Below are positions 18,258 through 27,362 of a DNA stretch of 64,000 bases, piece by piece (position 1 is the stretch's first letter; each line of letters begins with the position of its first letter). Origin of the DNA: CAVRCA01 sp965218045 (GTDB lineage: Bacteria; Pseudomonadota; Alphaproteobacteria; Acetobacterales; Acetobacteraceae); contig CBDCJX010000013.1 of the NCBI GenBank assembly GCA_965218045.1, forward strand, positions 35,574 through 99,573, in the 5' to 3' direction. The notes below the pieces were generated by a model. It was not told the DNA's origin and made no database searches. It worked only from the letters and a program-made list of their open reading frames with translations. The position numbers and the translations under genes were made by a program.

Positions 18258-19787
18258 TCAGCCGGGCTGTTTCTGCGCCGGCGCGTCGGACAGCGGCAGC
18301 GGCACCCAGCGGCGGCCGTTCTGGCTCTGGATCAGCATCAGCACGGATTTGCGGTTCTGGCGCCGCACCGTGTCGATTCGGCCCTTCACCTCGGCGGGCG
18401 AGTTCACCGCCTCCTGCTGCACCTCGACGATGACGTCCCCGGCCTTGACGCCGCGCTCGGCGGCCGGGCCGTTCGCGTCCGTCACCACCACGCCCTTCTG
18501 GTCGGCGCCGAGCTGATACTTGTCGCGCGCATCCTGGTCGATCGGTGCGACCTGCAGACCGAGACCCGACAGCTCGGTCGGGCGGGGCGGAGTGCGCGTA
18601 TCGGCGGCGGCAACCTGCTGCTGCTCCTCGGGCAGCTCGCCCACCTTGGCCTGCACCGTCATCTCGTGCCCGTCGCGCCACAGGGTGACGGGCACCTCGT
18701 CGCCGATCGGCGTCTCGGCGACGAGGCGCGGCAGGTTGCGCATCTCCTTCACATCCTGGTTGTTGAACTTGAGGATGACGTCGCCGTTCTGGATCTTGGA
18801 CGCGTCGGCCGGGCCGCCATCGTTCACCCCGGCCACCATCGCGCCGCCGGAATCGTGCAGCCCAAGGCTTTCGGCGATGTCGGGGGTCACCTGCTGGATG
18901 CGCACCCCGAGCCAGCCGCGCCGGGCGTGGCCGAAATCCTTCAACTGGGCGACGACGTTCTTCGCCAGATTGGCGGGGGTCGCGAAGCCGATGCCGACCG
19001 AGCCACCGGAGGGCGAATAGATCGCGGTGTTGATGCCGATCACCTCGCCGCTCATGTTGAACAGCGGGCCGCCCGAATTGCCGCGATTGATCGCCGCGTC
19101 GGTCTGGATGAAGTCGTCGTACGGTCCCTGCCGGATATCGCGCCCGCGCGCCGAGACGATGCCGGCGGTGACCGACCCGCCGAGGCCGAACGGGTTGCCG
19201 ATCGCCACCACCCAGTCGCCTACCCGCTCGGTGTCGCTGTCGCCGAACTTGACCGCCGGCAGCGGCTTGTCGGATTTCACCCGCAGCAGCGCCACGTCCA
19301 CCCGCTCGTCCCGTCCCACCACGGTCGCCTTGAGCGAGGTGTTGTCCTGCAAGGTGACGGTGATCTCGTCGGCGCCGTCGATCACGTGGTTGTTGGTGAC
19401 CACCAGACCGGACGGGTCGACGATGAACCCCGAGCCGAGCGACTGCATCTTGCGCTGCGGCGCCGGCGGCGCCTGGTCACGCCTGCCTTGGCGTCCGCCG
19501 GGGCGGTTGCGGTCGAGGAAGTCCTTGAAGAACTGCTCGAACGGCGAACCGGGTGGGAATAGCGGAATCTCCGGGCCGCCACCCCGCTCGCTGGTCTGCG
19601 TCGCAGACGAGGAGGAGGAGATGTTGACCACCGCCGGTAACAGCCGCTGTGCGAGGTCGGCGAAGCTGTCCGGCGCGGCGCGCGCCACCGCAGGGTCGAC
19701 TGGAATGGCGGTCGCGAGCGGCACCGCCACCAGGGCGGAGACGGCCAGTGCCGTGGCGCGAAGCGAGCGAGGTGTCAGCAGACGCAT
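18258..19787 (-). CDS. degP: Do-like periplasmic serine protease
   Basis: A 509-residue HtrA/DegP-type protease and chaperone for misfolded envelope proteins. Residues 1 to ~32 form a signal peptide (MRLLTPRSLRATALAVSALV...). The trypsin-like domain contains the catalytic triad in VTNNHVIDGADE (His), RVDVALLRVKSD (Asp) and RGNSGGPLFNMSGE (Ser). Two PDZ domains follow, beginning near residues 290 and 400. A Gly/Arg/Pro-rich insertion (GGRQGRRDQAPPAPQRK) precedes the protease core. The start at 19787 was chosen for the signal peptide. It lies 155 bp downstream of hflC on the same strand, the hflK-hflC-degP order common in alphaproteobacteria. It may be MucD/DegQ-like rather than a true DegP orthologue. 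Confidence 0.93.
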   Translation of the reverse strand: MRLLTPRSLRATALAVSALVAVPLATAIPVDPAVARAAPDSFADLAQRLLPAVVNISSSSSATQTSERGGGPEIPLFPPGSPFEQFFKDFLDRNRPGGRQGRRDQAPPAPQRKMQSLGSGFIVDPSGLVVTNNHVIDGADEITVTLQDNTSLKATVVGRDERVDVALLRVKSDKPLPAVKFGDSDTERVGDWVVAIGNPFGLGGSVTAGIVSARGRDIRQGPYDDFIQTDAAINRGNSGGPLFNMSGEVIGINTAIYSPSGGSVGIGFATPANLAKNVVAQLKDFGHARRGWLGVRIQQVTPDIAESLGLHDSGGAMVAGVNDGGPADASKIQNGDVILKFNNQDVKEMRNLPRLVAETPIGDEVPVTLWRDGHEMTVQAKVGELPEEQQQVAAADTRTPPRPTELSGLGLQVAPIDQDARDKYQLGADQKGVVVTDANGPAAERGVKAGDVIVEVQQEAVNSPAEVKGRIDTVRRQNRKSVLMLIQSQNGRRWVPLPLSDAPAQKQPG

Positions 19788-19942
19788 GGCGGTGGTTCCC
19801 CAAGGGCGACGAGGCCGAGCGAGCGACCAGGACACACCATATCCCGGCACAGTCCGGCGGCGTTGTCACATAATCTCTACAGCAGGGCCGTGATGGGCGG
19901 AATGATTTTGCCGTCCATCAACCCGTTAGTCCGGCCCGACAA

Positions 19943-20821
19943 CTACGGCGTGAGGGCCGTCGGCGGCGTCTGGAACAGCTTGAGGAACGGGCTGTCCGGC
20001 GTGAGCACCAGCCTGGCGCTGCCGCTGCCGAACGCGTCGCGATAGGCCTGCATGGTGCGCCACACGCCGAAGAAGTTCGGATCCTGCTGGTATGCCTCGG
20101 CGAAGATCCGGCTCGCCCGCTCCTCGCCCTCGCCGCGCAGCTTGTCGGCCGTGGCGCGGGCGTCGGCCAGCAGCACGGTGCGGTCGCGCTCGGCATCGGC
20201 GCGAATGCGGGCCGATGCCTCGGCACCCTCGGCGCGGGCCTGGCGGGCGACCCGGTCGCGCTCGGATTGCATCCGCCGCAGGATCGCTTGCGTGTTCTCG
20301 TCGGGCAAATCGGCGCGGCGAATGCGGACATCCTCGATCGCGACGCCAAAACCCTGCATCTCCTTGTTCACCAGTTGCTGGATGCTGCTCATGATCGCCG
20401 CGCGGTCGGCCGAGAGCACGTCGAGCAGCTTGCGATTGCCCAGCACCCGACGCATCGCCGAGGAGGCAACCGAGTTGATCCGCGCCACTATGCCGGACAG
20501 CTCGGGCCCCACCGCCTGGTAGTAGCGCAGCGGGTCGGTGATGCGGAACATGGTGAAACTGTCGACGATCAGCCGACGCTGGTCACCGAGGATCACTTCC
20601 TGGCTCGGCAGTTCGAAGATCAGCAGCCGCCGGTCGAACGGGATGATCGTCTGGATGAACGGGATGCGGACGTGCAGGCCGGGCTTCTCGATCACCCGCA
20701 CCGGTTCGCCCAGCTGCGTGACAAGCACCTGCTGGGTCTGATTGACGGTGAACAGGCTGGCGGCGGCGAGCACCAGCACGACGATGAGAACGGCGAGACC
20801 CGCCACGATCGAGCGGTTCAT
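19943..20821 (-). CDS. hflC: FtsH modulator HflC
   Basis: A 292-residue SPFH/prohibitin-domain membrane protein that, with HflK, forms the large periplasmic cage around the FtsH protease and limits its access to membrane substrates. A single N-terminal transmembrane helix (GLAVLIVVLVLAAASLF, residues ~8-24) is followed by the Band 7 domain (VNQTQQVLVTQLGEPVRVI onward) and a long coiled-coil region (about residues 175-240). The ATG overlaps the hflK stop by 4 bp, so the two partners are translationally coupled. Confidence 0.96.
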   Translation of the reverse strand: MNRSIVAGLAVLIVVLVLAAASLFTVNQTQQVLVTQLGEPVRVIEKPGLHVRIPFIQTIIPFDRRLLIFELPSQEVILGDQRRLIVDSFTMFRITDPLRYYQAVGPELSGIVARINSVASSAMRRVLGNRKLLDVLSADRAAIMSSIQQLVNKEMQGFGVAIEDVRIRRADLPDENTQAILRRMQSERDRVARQARAEGAEASARIRADAERDRTVLLADARATADKLRGEGEERASRIFAEAYQQDPNFFGVWRTMQAYRDAFGSGSARLVLTPDSPFLKLFQTPPTALTP

Positions 20822-22152
20822 CGGGTGGCTCCCCGCTGCTGCGTGGACGAGGTATCCGGTGTCGCCCCCGGTGAAGGCGTGCCTGGCGAAGCGGCACCCG
20901 GCGATCCAGCACCGGATGTTCCCGCACCGGGCGATCCAGAACCGGGCGATCCAGCACCGGGCGATCCGGCACCCGGCACGCCGGCGCCCGGCGAGCCGTT
21001 CAGGCTGAGGAACGGCACCAGGCCCTTGAGGTTGTCGTCGAGCACGACGGTCGGGGAGCGGCTCAGCACGTCCTGCATCGTCTCCAGATACATGCGCTGC
21101 AAGGTCACGTCCTTGGCCGCCTTGTAGGCGGTGAGCACGCTGGTGAAGCGCTGGGTCTGGCCGGTCGCCTCGGCGATGCTGGCCAGCCGCGCGCCCTCGG
21201 CTTCGGCGGTGATGCGCGCCGCGTCACCACGGGCGCGCGGCACGATGTCGTTGCGGTAGGTCTCGGCCTCGTTGCGCATCCGCTCGGCATCGGTGTTGGC
21301 GCGCTGGACGTCGCGGAAGCTGTCGATCACCGCGGTGGGCGGATCGACCTTCTGGAGCTGCACCTGGGTGATCTCCACGCCGGCATGATAGGCGTTGAGC
21401 ACCGTCTGCATCTCTTGCGCCACTTCGGTCTCGATCTGCGCGCGGGCCTCGGTCAGCGCCGGCTGGATCGGCGTGCGGCCAATCACTTCGCGCATGGCAC
21501 TTTCCGCCGTGGCCTTGACGATGGTACGCGGGGTGCGGACGTTGAACAGGTAGGCGCCGGCATCGGCGATGCGCCAGAACACGGCGAAATTGATGTCAAT
21601 GATGTTCTCGTCGCCGGTCAGCATCAGGCTCTCTTCCGGCACCTCCCTGGCAGCGGTGTTGCGCGGCTCGCCCGTGCCAGAGCCGTAGCCGATCTCGATG
21701 CGATTGATCCGCGTCACCGCCGGCCGCAGCACGGACTCCACCGGCCAGGGGACGTGGTAGTTGAGGCCCGGCAGCGCGGTCCGGTTGTACGCGCCGAAGC
21801 GCAGCACCACACCCTGCTCGTCCGGCTGGACCCGATAGAAGCCGCTCGCCAGCCAAACCGCGACCAGGGCGATGCCCAGCAGCAGCAGGCCGCGCCCGCC
21901 GCCCGGGCCGCCGCCGGGCAGCAGCCGGCGGATGAACGCCTGGATCCGGGCGATGATCTCGTCGAGGTCGGGCACCTGGCCGGGGCCGGGAAACCCGCCG
22001 CCGCCACCACCCCCGCCGCCACCCCCACCGCCCCAGGGATTGCCGCGCCGCCGGCCGTCACCGCCGCCGCCCGAGCCCGACCCGCCCTTCGACCCACCGG
22101 GGGAACCCCAGGGATTGGAGCCCCCCGGGCCGGAGCCACTGTTCCACGACAT
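20818..22152 (-). CDS. hflK: FtsH modulator HflK
   Basis: HflC's partner, 444 residues. The N-terminal ~65 residues are extremely Gly-rich with a run of about 12 Gly, then a transmembrane helix (LLLLGIALVAVWLASGFY, residues ~95-112), the Band 7 domain from VQPDEQGVVLRFGAYNR, and a coiled coil. The C-terminal ~55 residues are a collagen-like GSPGAG repeat, an unusual extension likely exposed in the periplasm. The gene is divergent from the Mrp-type gene, with 136 bp between starts. Confidence 0.95.
   Translation of the reverse strand: MSWNSGSGPGGSNPWGSPGGSKGGSGSGGGGDGRRRGNPWGGGGGGGGGGGGGFPGPGQVPDLDEIIARIQAFIRRLLPGGGPGGGRGLLLLGIALVAVWLASGFYRVQPDEQGVVLRFGAYNRTALPGLNYHVPWPVESVLRPAVTRINRIEIGYGSGTGEPRNTAAREVPEESLMLTGDENIIDINFAVFWRIADAGAYLFNVRTPRTIVKATAESAMREVIGRTPIQPALTEARAQIETEVAQEMQTVLNAYHAGVEITQVQLQKVDPPTAVIDSFRDVQRANTDAERMRNEAETYRNDIVPRARGDAARITAEAEGARLASIAEATGQTQRFTSVLTAYKAAKDVTLQRMYLETMQDVLSRSPTVVLDDNLKGLVPFLSLNGSPGAGVPGAGSPGAGSPGSGSPGAGTSGAGSPGAASPGTPSPGATPDTSSTQQRGATR
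20872..20998. repeat. Imperfect 15-bp repeats encoding the HflK Gly-Pro tail
   Basis: On the + strand the unit GCACCGGGCGATCCA or close variants recurs about eight times. In the hflK frame each unit adds a Gly-Ser-Pro-Gly-Ala type pentapeptide. This kind of array commonly varies in copy number between strains. Confidence 0.7.
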
Positions 22153-22288
22153 GGTTTGGGGCCGACTCCTGTATCCGGATCACGCCGTTGGCGGATCGGG
22201 GCCGATGCGCCATATGCGATCGGGCGAACGGCGCATTGCTGCACCGAGCGAGATGAGTTTCGCCCCTGGCGAGAAGGTTTGCAAGCAC

Positions 22289-23458
22289 ATGGTCTCAGCA
22301 TCACCCGGCGTGACCGCCGACAGCCTGCGCGAGGCGCTCCGCGCGGTGCGGGACCCCGGCTCGGGGGAGGACATCGTCGCGGCCGGCCTGGTCGAGGGGA
22401 TCGAGCTGCGCGGCGGCATGGTCCAGCTGGCGTTGCTCACCGATCGCGCGCGCGCCGCGGCGATGGAGCCGGTGCGACGCGAGGCCGAGGCGGTGCTGAC
22501 CCGCCAGCCCGGCGTGACCAACGCCACCGTGGTGCTGACCGCCCACACATCGCGGCAGGCGCAGCCATCACGGCAGGCACAGCCTGGGGCGACCGCGCCA
22601 TCGCCCCGGCCGCAACCCGGCCACGCGCACGGCCCGCACGGCGCGCCAAGCCAGCGCCCGACCTTGCTCCCCGAGGTCGGCGCCATCGTCGCGGTGGCGT
22701 CCGGCAAAGGCGGGGTCGGCAAGTCTACCGTGGCGGTCAACCTCGCCGTCGCCCTGGCACGACAGGGGCGTCGGGCCGGTCTGCTCGACGCCGACATCTA
22801 TGGCCCCAGCCTGCCGCGCATGCTCGGCCTGGCGCGCAAGCCCGAGGTACGCGGCGACCAGATGCAGCCGCTCGACGCGTGGGGCCTCAAGGTGATGTCG
22901 ATCGGCTTCCTGGTCGAGGAGGAGACCCCGATGATCTGGCGCGGGCCGATGGTGATGGGCGCGCTCGAGCAGATGCTCGGCCAGGTCACGTGGGGCGCGC
23001 TCGACATCCTGGTCATCGACATGCCGCCCGGCACCGGCGACGCCCAGCTCACCATCTCGCAGCGGCTGACCCTGAGCGGCGCGGTGATCGTCTCCACACC
23101 ACAGGATATCGCGCTGATCGACGCGCGGCGCGGCGTGCGGATGTTCGAGCGAGTGAAAGTGCCCGTGCTGGGGGTGGTCGAGAACATGAGTTTTTTCCAG
23201 TGCCCCAATTGCGGGCACCACGCCGAGATCTTCGGCCACGGTGGGGCGCGCCAAGAGGCGCACCGGCTGGGCACCGATTTCCTCGGCGAAGTGCCGTTGC
23301 TGCTCGACGTCCGCACCGCGGGGGATGCCGGCACGCCGATCACCGCCGCCGCCCCCGACAGCGAAGCGGCGCGCGCTTTCGGCGAGATCGCCGCGCGGGT
23401 CTGGGCCAAGGTCGGCGGCGCGAAGGTGAGCGCCGGCCCACGGATCATCGTGGAATGA
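22289..23458 (+). CDS. apbC: Mrp/ApbC-family Fe-S cluster carrier ATPase
   Basis: A 389-residue P-loop ATPase that binds and transfers Fe-S clusters. It has an N-terminal MIP18/DUF59-like domain (residues ~1-90), a His/Pro/Gln-rich linker, and a Mrp ATPase domain starting with VASGKGGVGKSTVAVNLA (deviant Walker A, near residue 137), then LDADIYGPSLPRMLG, VIDMPPGTGDAQLT and the cluster-ligand CxxC in FFQCPNCGHH. The start at 22289 has GAGAAGG upstream; an in-frame ATG at 22253 is possible. The stop overlaps the next gene's ATG by 4 bp. Confidence 0.93.
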   Translation: MVSASPGVTADSLREALRAVRDPGSGEDIVAAGLVEGIELRGGMVQLALLTDRARAAAMEPVRREAEAVLTRQPGVTNATVVLTAHTSRQAQPSRQAQPGATAPSPRPQPGHAHGPHGAPSQRPTLLPEVGAIVAVASGKGGVGKSTVAVNLAVALARQGRRAGLLDADIYGPSLPRMLGLARKPEVRGDQMQPLDAWGLKVMSIGFLVEEETPMIWRGPMVMGALEQMLGQVTWGALDILVIDMPPGTGDAQLTISQRLTLSGAVIVSTPQDIALIDARRGVRMFERVKVPVLGVVENMSFFQCPNCGHHAEIFGHGGARQEAHRLGTDFLGEVPLLLDVRTAGDAGTPITAAAPDSEAARAFGEIAARVWAKVGGAKVSAGPRIIVE

Positions 23459-24405
23459 GCCGCGAGCGGAGCAGCAGCGCGCGCTGGAGCGCCGCCGATC
23501 TGCCGGACCTCGTGGGCAAGCGGGCGATGGTGACCGGCGGCAGCAGCGGCATCGGCCTGGAGACCGCCGCCGCCCTGGCCCGCGCCGGCGCTGAGGTGGT
23601 GCTGACCGGGCGCGATGCGGCGAAGGGCGAGCGCGCCGCGCGTGAGATCCGCCGCCGTCTCGCCAACGCTGGCGCGCACGAGCCCCGCGCCATCTTCGCG
23701 CAGGTCGACCTGGCCGATCTTGACGCCATCGCCCGCTTCACCGCCGCCGAGCTCGAATCCGGCACCCCGCTCGACCTCTTGGTCAACAATGCCGGCGTGA
23801 TGGGGCTGCCACGACGCCGGCTCACGGCGGACGGGTTCGAGATGCAGTTCGGCATCAACCATCTCGGCCACTTCGCCCTGACGGCGCAGCTCGTCCCGGC
23901 CCTGCTGCGTGCCACGGCGCCGCGCGTCGTCACGGTGGCGAGCACCGTGCATCGGCGCGCAACACTCGACCTCGACGATCTGCAATCGGCGCGCGCCTAC
24001 GATCCGTATCGCGCCTACGGCCGGGCCAAGCTCGCCAACCTGCTGTTCGCGCTCGAGCTGGCGCGCCGCTGCGCCGCGTCGGGCTCGCGGCTGGCGAGCA
24101 TCGCCGCACATCCCGGCTTCAGCCGGACCGATCTGTTTGACGCCTCGCCCAGCGCCCGCGTCGGCGGGTTGCTCGCCGCGATCATCGGGCAGCCGGCGCG
24201 GCTGGGCGCGCTGCCTACCCTTTACGCCGCGACCGCGCCGGCTGCGGCCAATGGCGGCTATTACGGCCCCACCGGGCTCGGCGAGATGACCGGCGCGCCG
24301 GGACCTGCCCGCATTGCGCGGCAGGCCCGAGATTCGAATCTGGCCGAGCAGTTGTGGGCGGAATCCGAGCGGCTCACTCGTCTTCATTTCCCGGCGCTCG
24401 CGTAA
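23455..24405 (+). CDS. Short-chain dehydrogenase (retinol dehydrogenase-like)
   Basis: A 316-residue classical SDR. NAD(P)-binding motif VTGGSSGIGLETAAALA is at residues ~24-40, NNAGVMG lies near residue 107, and the catalytic Tyr-x-x-x-Lys is YGRAK near residue 187. The length and the FGINHLGHFALTAQL segment match the retinol dehydrogenase/WW-domain oxidoreductase-like group. It overlaps the Mrp gene by ATGA, so it is coupled to it, an unusual partner with no obvious functional link. Substrate unknown. Confidence 0.85.
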   Translation: MSRERSSSARWSAADLPDLVGKRAMVTGGSSGIGLETAAALARAGAEVVLTGRDAAKGERAAREIRRRLANAGAHEPRAIFAQVDLADLDAIARFTAAELESGTPLDLLVNNAGVMGLPRRRLTADGFEMQFGINHLGHFALTAQLVPALLRATAPRVVTVASTVHRRATLDLDDLQSARAYDPYRAYGRAKLANLLFALELARRCAASGSRLASIAAHPGFSRTDLFDASPSARVGGLLAAIIGQPARLGALPTLYAATAPAAANGGYYGPTGLGEMTGAPGPARIARQARDSNLAEQLWAESERLTRLHFPALA

Positions 24406-24412
24406 ATCCGGG

Positions 24413-24471
24413 CAGACCGCGCCGGACAGACCGCGCCGGACAGACCGCGCCGGACAGGCCGCGCCGGACAG
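24413..24471. repeat. Four 14-bp tandem repeats downstream of the SDR gene
   Basis: CAGACCGCGCCGGA is repeated at 24413-24426, 24427-24440 and 24441-24454, with a fourth unit carrying one change at 24455-24468 and a partial CAG after it. It starts 8 bp past the SDR stop codon. No Rho-independent terminator hairpin with a T-run is visible here. Confidence 0.85.
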
Positions 24472-24650
24472 CTAAGCGCCCGGTGCGCGGCGCGCCGGCT
24501 TGGCCCGCGATCCCGCCCGCTTAAACGATCCGGAAATGCGCTAGCTCCATAGTGGCGCCGCAAAGGGCAAGTCTCGCGGCAAGACCGGCCGGACGCACGC
24601 CGGGTGCGGGCTGGCTCGGATCAAGGGAAGCCGTCAGGTACTCACGACAT

Positions 24651-26384
24651 ATGAAACGAATTGCCGGGCGACGCCGCCTTTTCCACGGCGATACCGCTCC
24701 CATTTGCACCGAGCAAGACAACCGACGTGCATTGGCCGCCTATGCGGGTTTCGCGCTCGCCGTGTCGGGCGTCCTGTGCGTCTGCTATGCGTTGGGTATC
24801 GACACGTTCGCCGCACCCAGTCGCGCCCTCCGTTCGGTGCAGCTCGGCCTGGTGACGACGCTGTCGCTTGCCTTCCTGCTTTACGCATGGCGGCGTCCAT
24901 GGCCGGAGCTGGCCCTGACCCGGCTGCTACGTCGGCCGGCGTCCCGGCTCGGCCTCTGCTGCGCGGTCTTGGCCTTGGCCGGTGCCGCCACCACGGCAAT
25001 CTTCGTCTTGCAAGCCGTTCCCCTGTCCGGCGATGAGGGGGCATATGTGCTTCAGGCGGACCTTTTCGCCCACGGCCACCTGTGGACGCTGCCGTCTCCT
25101 GTCCAGCAATATGTTGCCCAGGCCTATATCTTTACTTACGGCGGCAAGCTGATGTCGCAATATCCACCAGGTTGGCCCGTTGTTCTGTCGGTGGCCGAAC
25201 TTGGCAGTTTACCACTGGTACTGGTCAATCCCATCATCGGCGCTTTGACGATCGCCGCGCTCTACCGGTTCGCCTTTGCACAATATGGGCGGGAGGTCGC
25301 AGTGCTGGCGGCGCTCGCCACCACGGCGTCGGCGTTCTTCCTGTTCAACTCAGGCTCATTCTATAACGGCAGTATCGTCGCGCTGCTGGGTGTGCTGTTC
25401 GTTCATTCGGCAGCCTCGTTCATCAGCCGACCCGATGCTCGCTCAGCCATCGGACTCGGGTTCTGGTTCTCGACCCTCGCCGTGGTGAGGCACTACGACG
25501 CGGTGCTCTTTGCTCTCCCGGTCGCGGTCGCGGTGCTGTGGCAGAGCACCGGCCGGCACTGGCGATTCATCCCGCTCGCGCTGCTGGCAGCGGCGCCGCT
25601 GATGGGATTGCTGCTGCTCTACTACTGGCAGCTCACCGGCAATCCGCTGCTGCTACCGCAGCAATTGCAAAACCCGAACGACAGGCTATTAGGGCCGAAC
25701 TGGCACGCTTTGCGGGCCACCGAAATCCTGATCGGGCGTCTGGTCGAGCTGGCCGAGTGGGTCTCGCCGCCCTTTGTCTTGGCACTCGCCTGGGCCTTGT
25801 TGCAGAAGTTCCGCGGTCGAGCCCTGCGCTTCTTCGACCTCTACGGCCTCGTGTTCCTCGCGGGTTATTGGCTATTCTGGGCGGATGGCACGCTGCGTTA
25901 CGGACCGCGCTACATCTATCCGGCGTTCCCCTTCATGGTCCTGCTCGTCGTCGAACGCGCCTGGCACGCCATGAACGCAGTCGGCGGGCCCCGCCGGGCC
26001 GCCTTCGCGCACATGGTCGTCATCTCGGTGATTGCCTCCGCCTTGATGGTGCCGTTCCTCGCCGCGCGCGGGCGCGAGATGATGACCCAGACTCAGGACC
26101 TTTACCGCCAGGTGCGGATCACTGGGTTGCATGATGCCGTCGTGATTGCGGTCACGGGCGCCGGACGGATTTGGAAGATGCCCCCGGCTGATCTGGCAAG
26201 AAACGGGCTGACCCTCGATGGGGATGTCATCTATGCGCACGGGCCGCGCATGTTCATGGGCATGATCACGCCCGAGGAGTTGCAGCAGGCCATCGAGGCG
26301 TTGCGGGCACAATTCCCAGGCCGGGAGATATGGACCTACCGGAGGGACGAAAACGCGGTCGAGGGCAGGCTCACCCGGAGCTAG
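24651..26384 (+). CDS. Polytopic membrane protein, glycosyltransferase-39/ArnT-like
   Basis: A 577-residue integral membrane protein with roughly 11-12 hydrophobic helices between residues ~25 and ~480 and a soluble C-terminal part. The first periplasmic loop contains VPLSGDEGAYVLQADLF (near residue 125), where the Asp-Glu pair after TM1 matches the catalytic acidic motif of lipid-linked sugar transferases of the PMT/GT39/ArnT superfamily, and a further loop has YGGKLMSQYPPGWPVVL, also typical. Such enzymes transfer a sugar from polyprenyl phosphate to protein or lipid outside the inner membrane. The start at 24651 is preferred; the frame extends to 24552. Acceptor and sugar are unknown. Confidence 0.72.
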   Translation: MKRIAGRRRLFHGDTAPICTEQDNRRALAAYAGFALAVSGVLCVCYALGIDTFAAPSRALRSVQLGLVTTLSLAFLLYAWRRPWPELALTRLLRRPASRLGLCCAVLALAGAATTAIFVLQAVPLSGDEGAYVLQADLFAHGHLWTLPSPVQQYVAQAYIFTYGGKLMSQYPPGWPVVLSVAELGSLPLVLVNPIIGALTIAALYRFAFAQYGREVAVLAALATTASAFFLFNSGSFYNGSIVALLGVLFVHSAASFISRPDARSAIGLGFWFSTLAVVRHYDAVLFALPVAVAVLWQSTGRHWRFIPLALLAAAPLMGLLLLYYWQLTGNPLLLPQQLQNPNDRLLGPNWHALRATEILIGRLVELAEWVSPPFVLALAWALLQKFRGRALRFFDLYGLVFLAGYWLFWADGTLRYGPRYIYPAFPFMVLLVVERAWHAMNAVGGPRRAAFAHMVVISVIASALMVPFLAARGREMMTQTQDLYRQVRITGLHDAVVIAVTGAGRIWKMPPADLARNGLTLDGDVIYAHGPRMFMGMITPEELQQAIEALRAQFPGREIWTYRRDENAVEGRLTRS

Positions 26385-26435
26385 TCAGCGCCGCCTGCAA
26401 GCCTGTCAGGCAAACCTCGGACCCGCGCCTGGACC

Positions 26436-27362
26436 TTACTCGTCTTCGCTTCCCACCGCCGGCCTGGCGGTGTCGTAGTCCCGCATCGCGGCGTCGATCT
26501 CCGCCGCGCGCGGCAGGCTGGTCTGGGTGCCGAGGCGGGTGCAGCATATCGCGGCGGCCACGGCGGCGCGGCGCATCCCGTCGAGCAGCGAGACCCCACG
26601 ATCGAGCGCGCCGGCGAGCACGCCGATGAAGCAGTCGCCCGCGCCGGTGGTGTCGATCGGGCGGATCGGATGTTCGGCGACCCGGAAGAACCCGCCGGTG
26701 GTCGCGGCCTCGGCGCCCTCGCCACCGCGCGTGCGCACCACGTCGACCCCGAGGGCCGCATGCAGCGAGGCGGCGTTGACTCCGGTGCGCAACTGCCGCC
26801 CCAGCCACTCCGCCTCGCCAACGTTGACGATCAGCAGGTCGACCGCGCGCACGGCGTCGAGCGCGAGCCGTGCTCCTGGTGCGAGATTGAGGATCACCCG
26901 AGCCCCACGCGCCCGCGCCCGCCGGATCAGCGCCGCGTTCTGCTCCGCCTCGGTCTCCATCTGCAACAGCAGGGTGGTGCCGGGCTCTAACAGCGCGTCC
27001 TCTACCAGCGCCTCGGCAGCGTGCAGGTTGGCGCCGGACCCGACGCCGATCGCGTTGTTGCCGTGCTGGTCGACAAAAATTGCGGCGCAGCCGGTCACGT
27101 CGTCCGCGACCTCGGCGACCCGCGTGGCGTCGACCCCGGCCTCGCGCAGCAAGGCGAGCGCACCACGCGAGAACACGTCCTTGCCGACCGCCCCGGCCAT
27201 CAGCACCCGCCCGCCGTCCCGCGCCGCAGCGACCGCCTGGTTGGCACCCTTGCCGCCCGGCTCGATGCGGATCGAGCGGGTGAGGAGGGTTTCACCCGCA
27301 ACCGGCAGCGAGGCGAGAGGGAAGATCAGGTCGAGGTTGATCGAGCCGAACACGACGATCAT
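26436..27362 (-). CDS. rbsK: Ribokinase (PfkB family)
   Basis: A 308-residue PfkB-family sugar kinase. The N-terminal VVFGSINLDLIFPLASLP, the GGKGANQAVAAARDGG substrate-binding segment (residues ~33-48) and the C-terminal signature DTTGAGDCFIGVLAGAL (near residue 238, with the catalytic Asp in GAGD) match ribokinase. Ribose is the likely substrate, but relatives phosphorylate other sugars or nucleosides. The ATG overlaps the stop of the upstream amidase gene by 4 bp, making it the third gene of djlA-amidase-rbsK. Confidence 0.88.
   Translation of the reverse strand: MIVVFGSINLDLIFPLASLPVAGETLLTRSIRIEPGGKGANQAVAAARDGGRVLMAGAVGKDVFSRGALALLREAGVDATRVAEVADDVTGCAAIFVDQHGNNAIGVGSGANLHAAEALVEDALLEPGTTLLLQMETEAEQNAALIRRARARGARVILNLAPGARLALDAVRAVDLLIVNVGEAEWLGRQLRTGVNAASLHAALGVDVVRTRGGEGAEAATTGGFFRVAEHPIRPIDTTGAGDCFIGVLAGALDRGVSLLDGMRRAAVAAAICCTRLGTQTSLPRAAEIDAAMRDYDTARPAVGSEDE

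Noticed and set aside
20872..20998. Repeat array considered as CRISPR-like
   Set aside because: Units are contiguous 15-mers in frame with hflK, without spacers.
21385..22250. Upstream part of a 1006-codon + strand frame ahead of the SDR gene
   Set aside because: It covers the antisense of hflK and the out-of-frame reading of the Mrp gene; only the last part, from 23455, is the real SDR.
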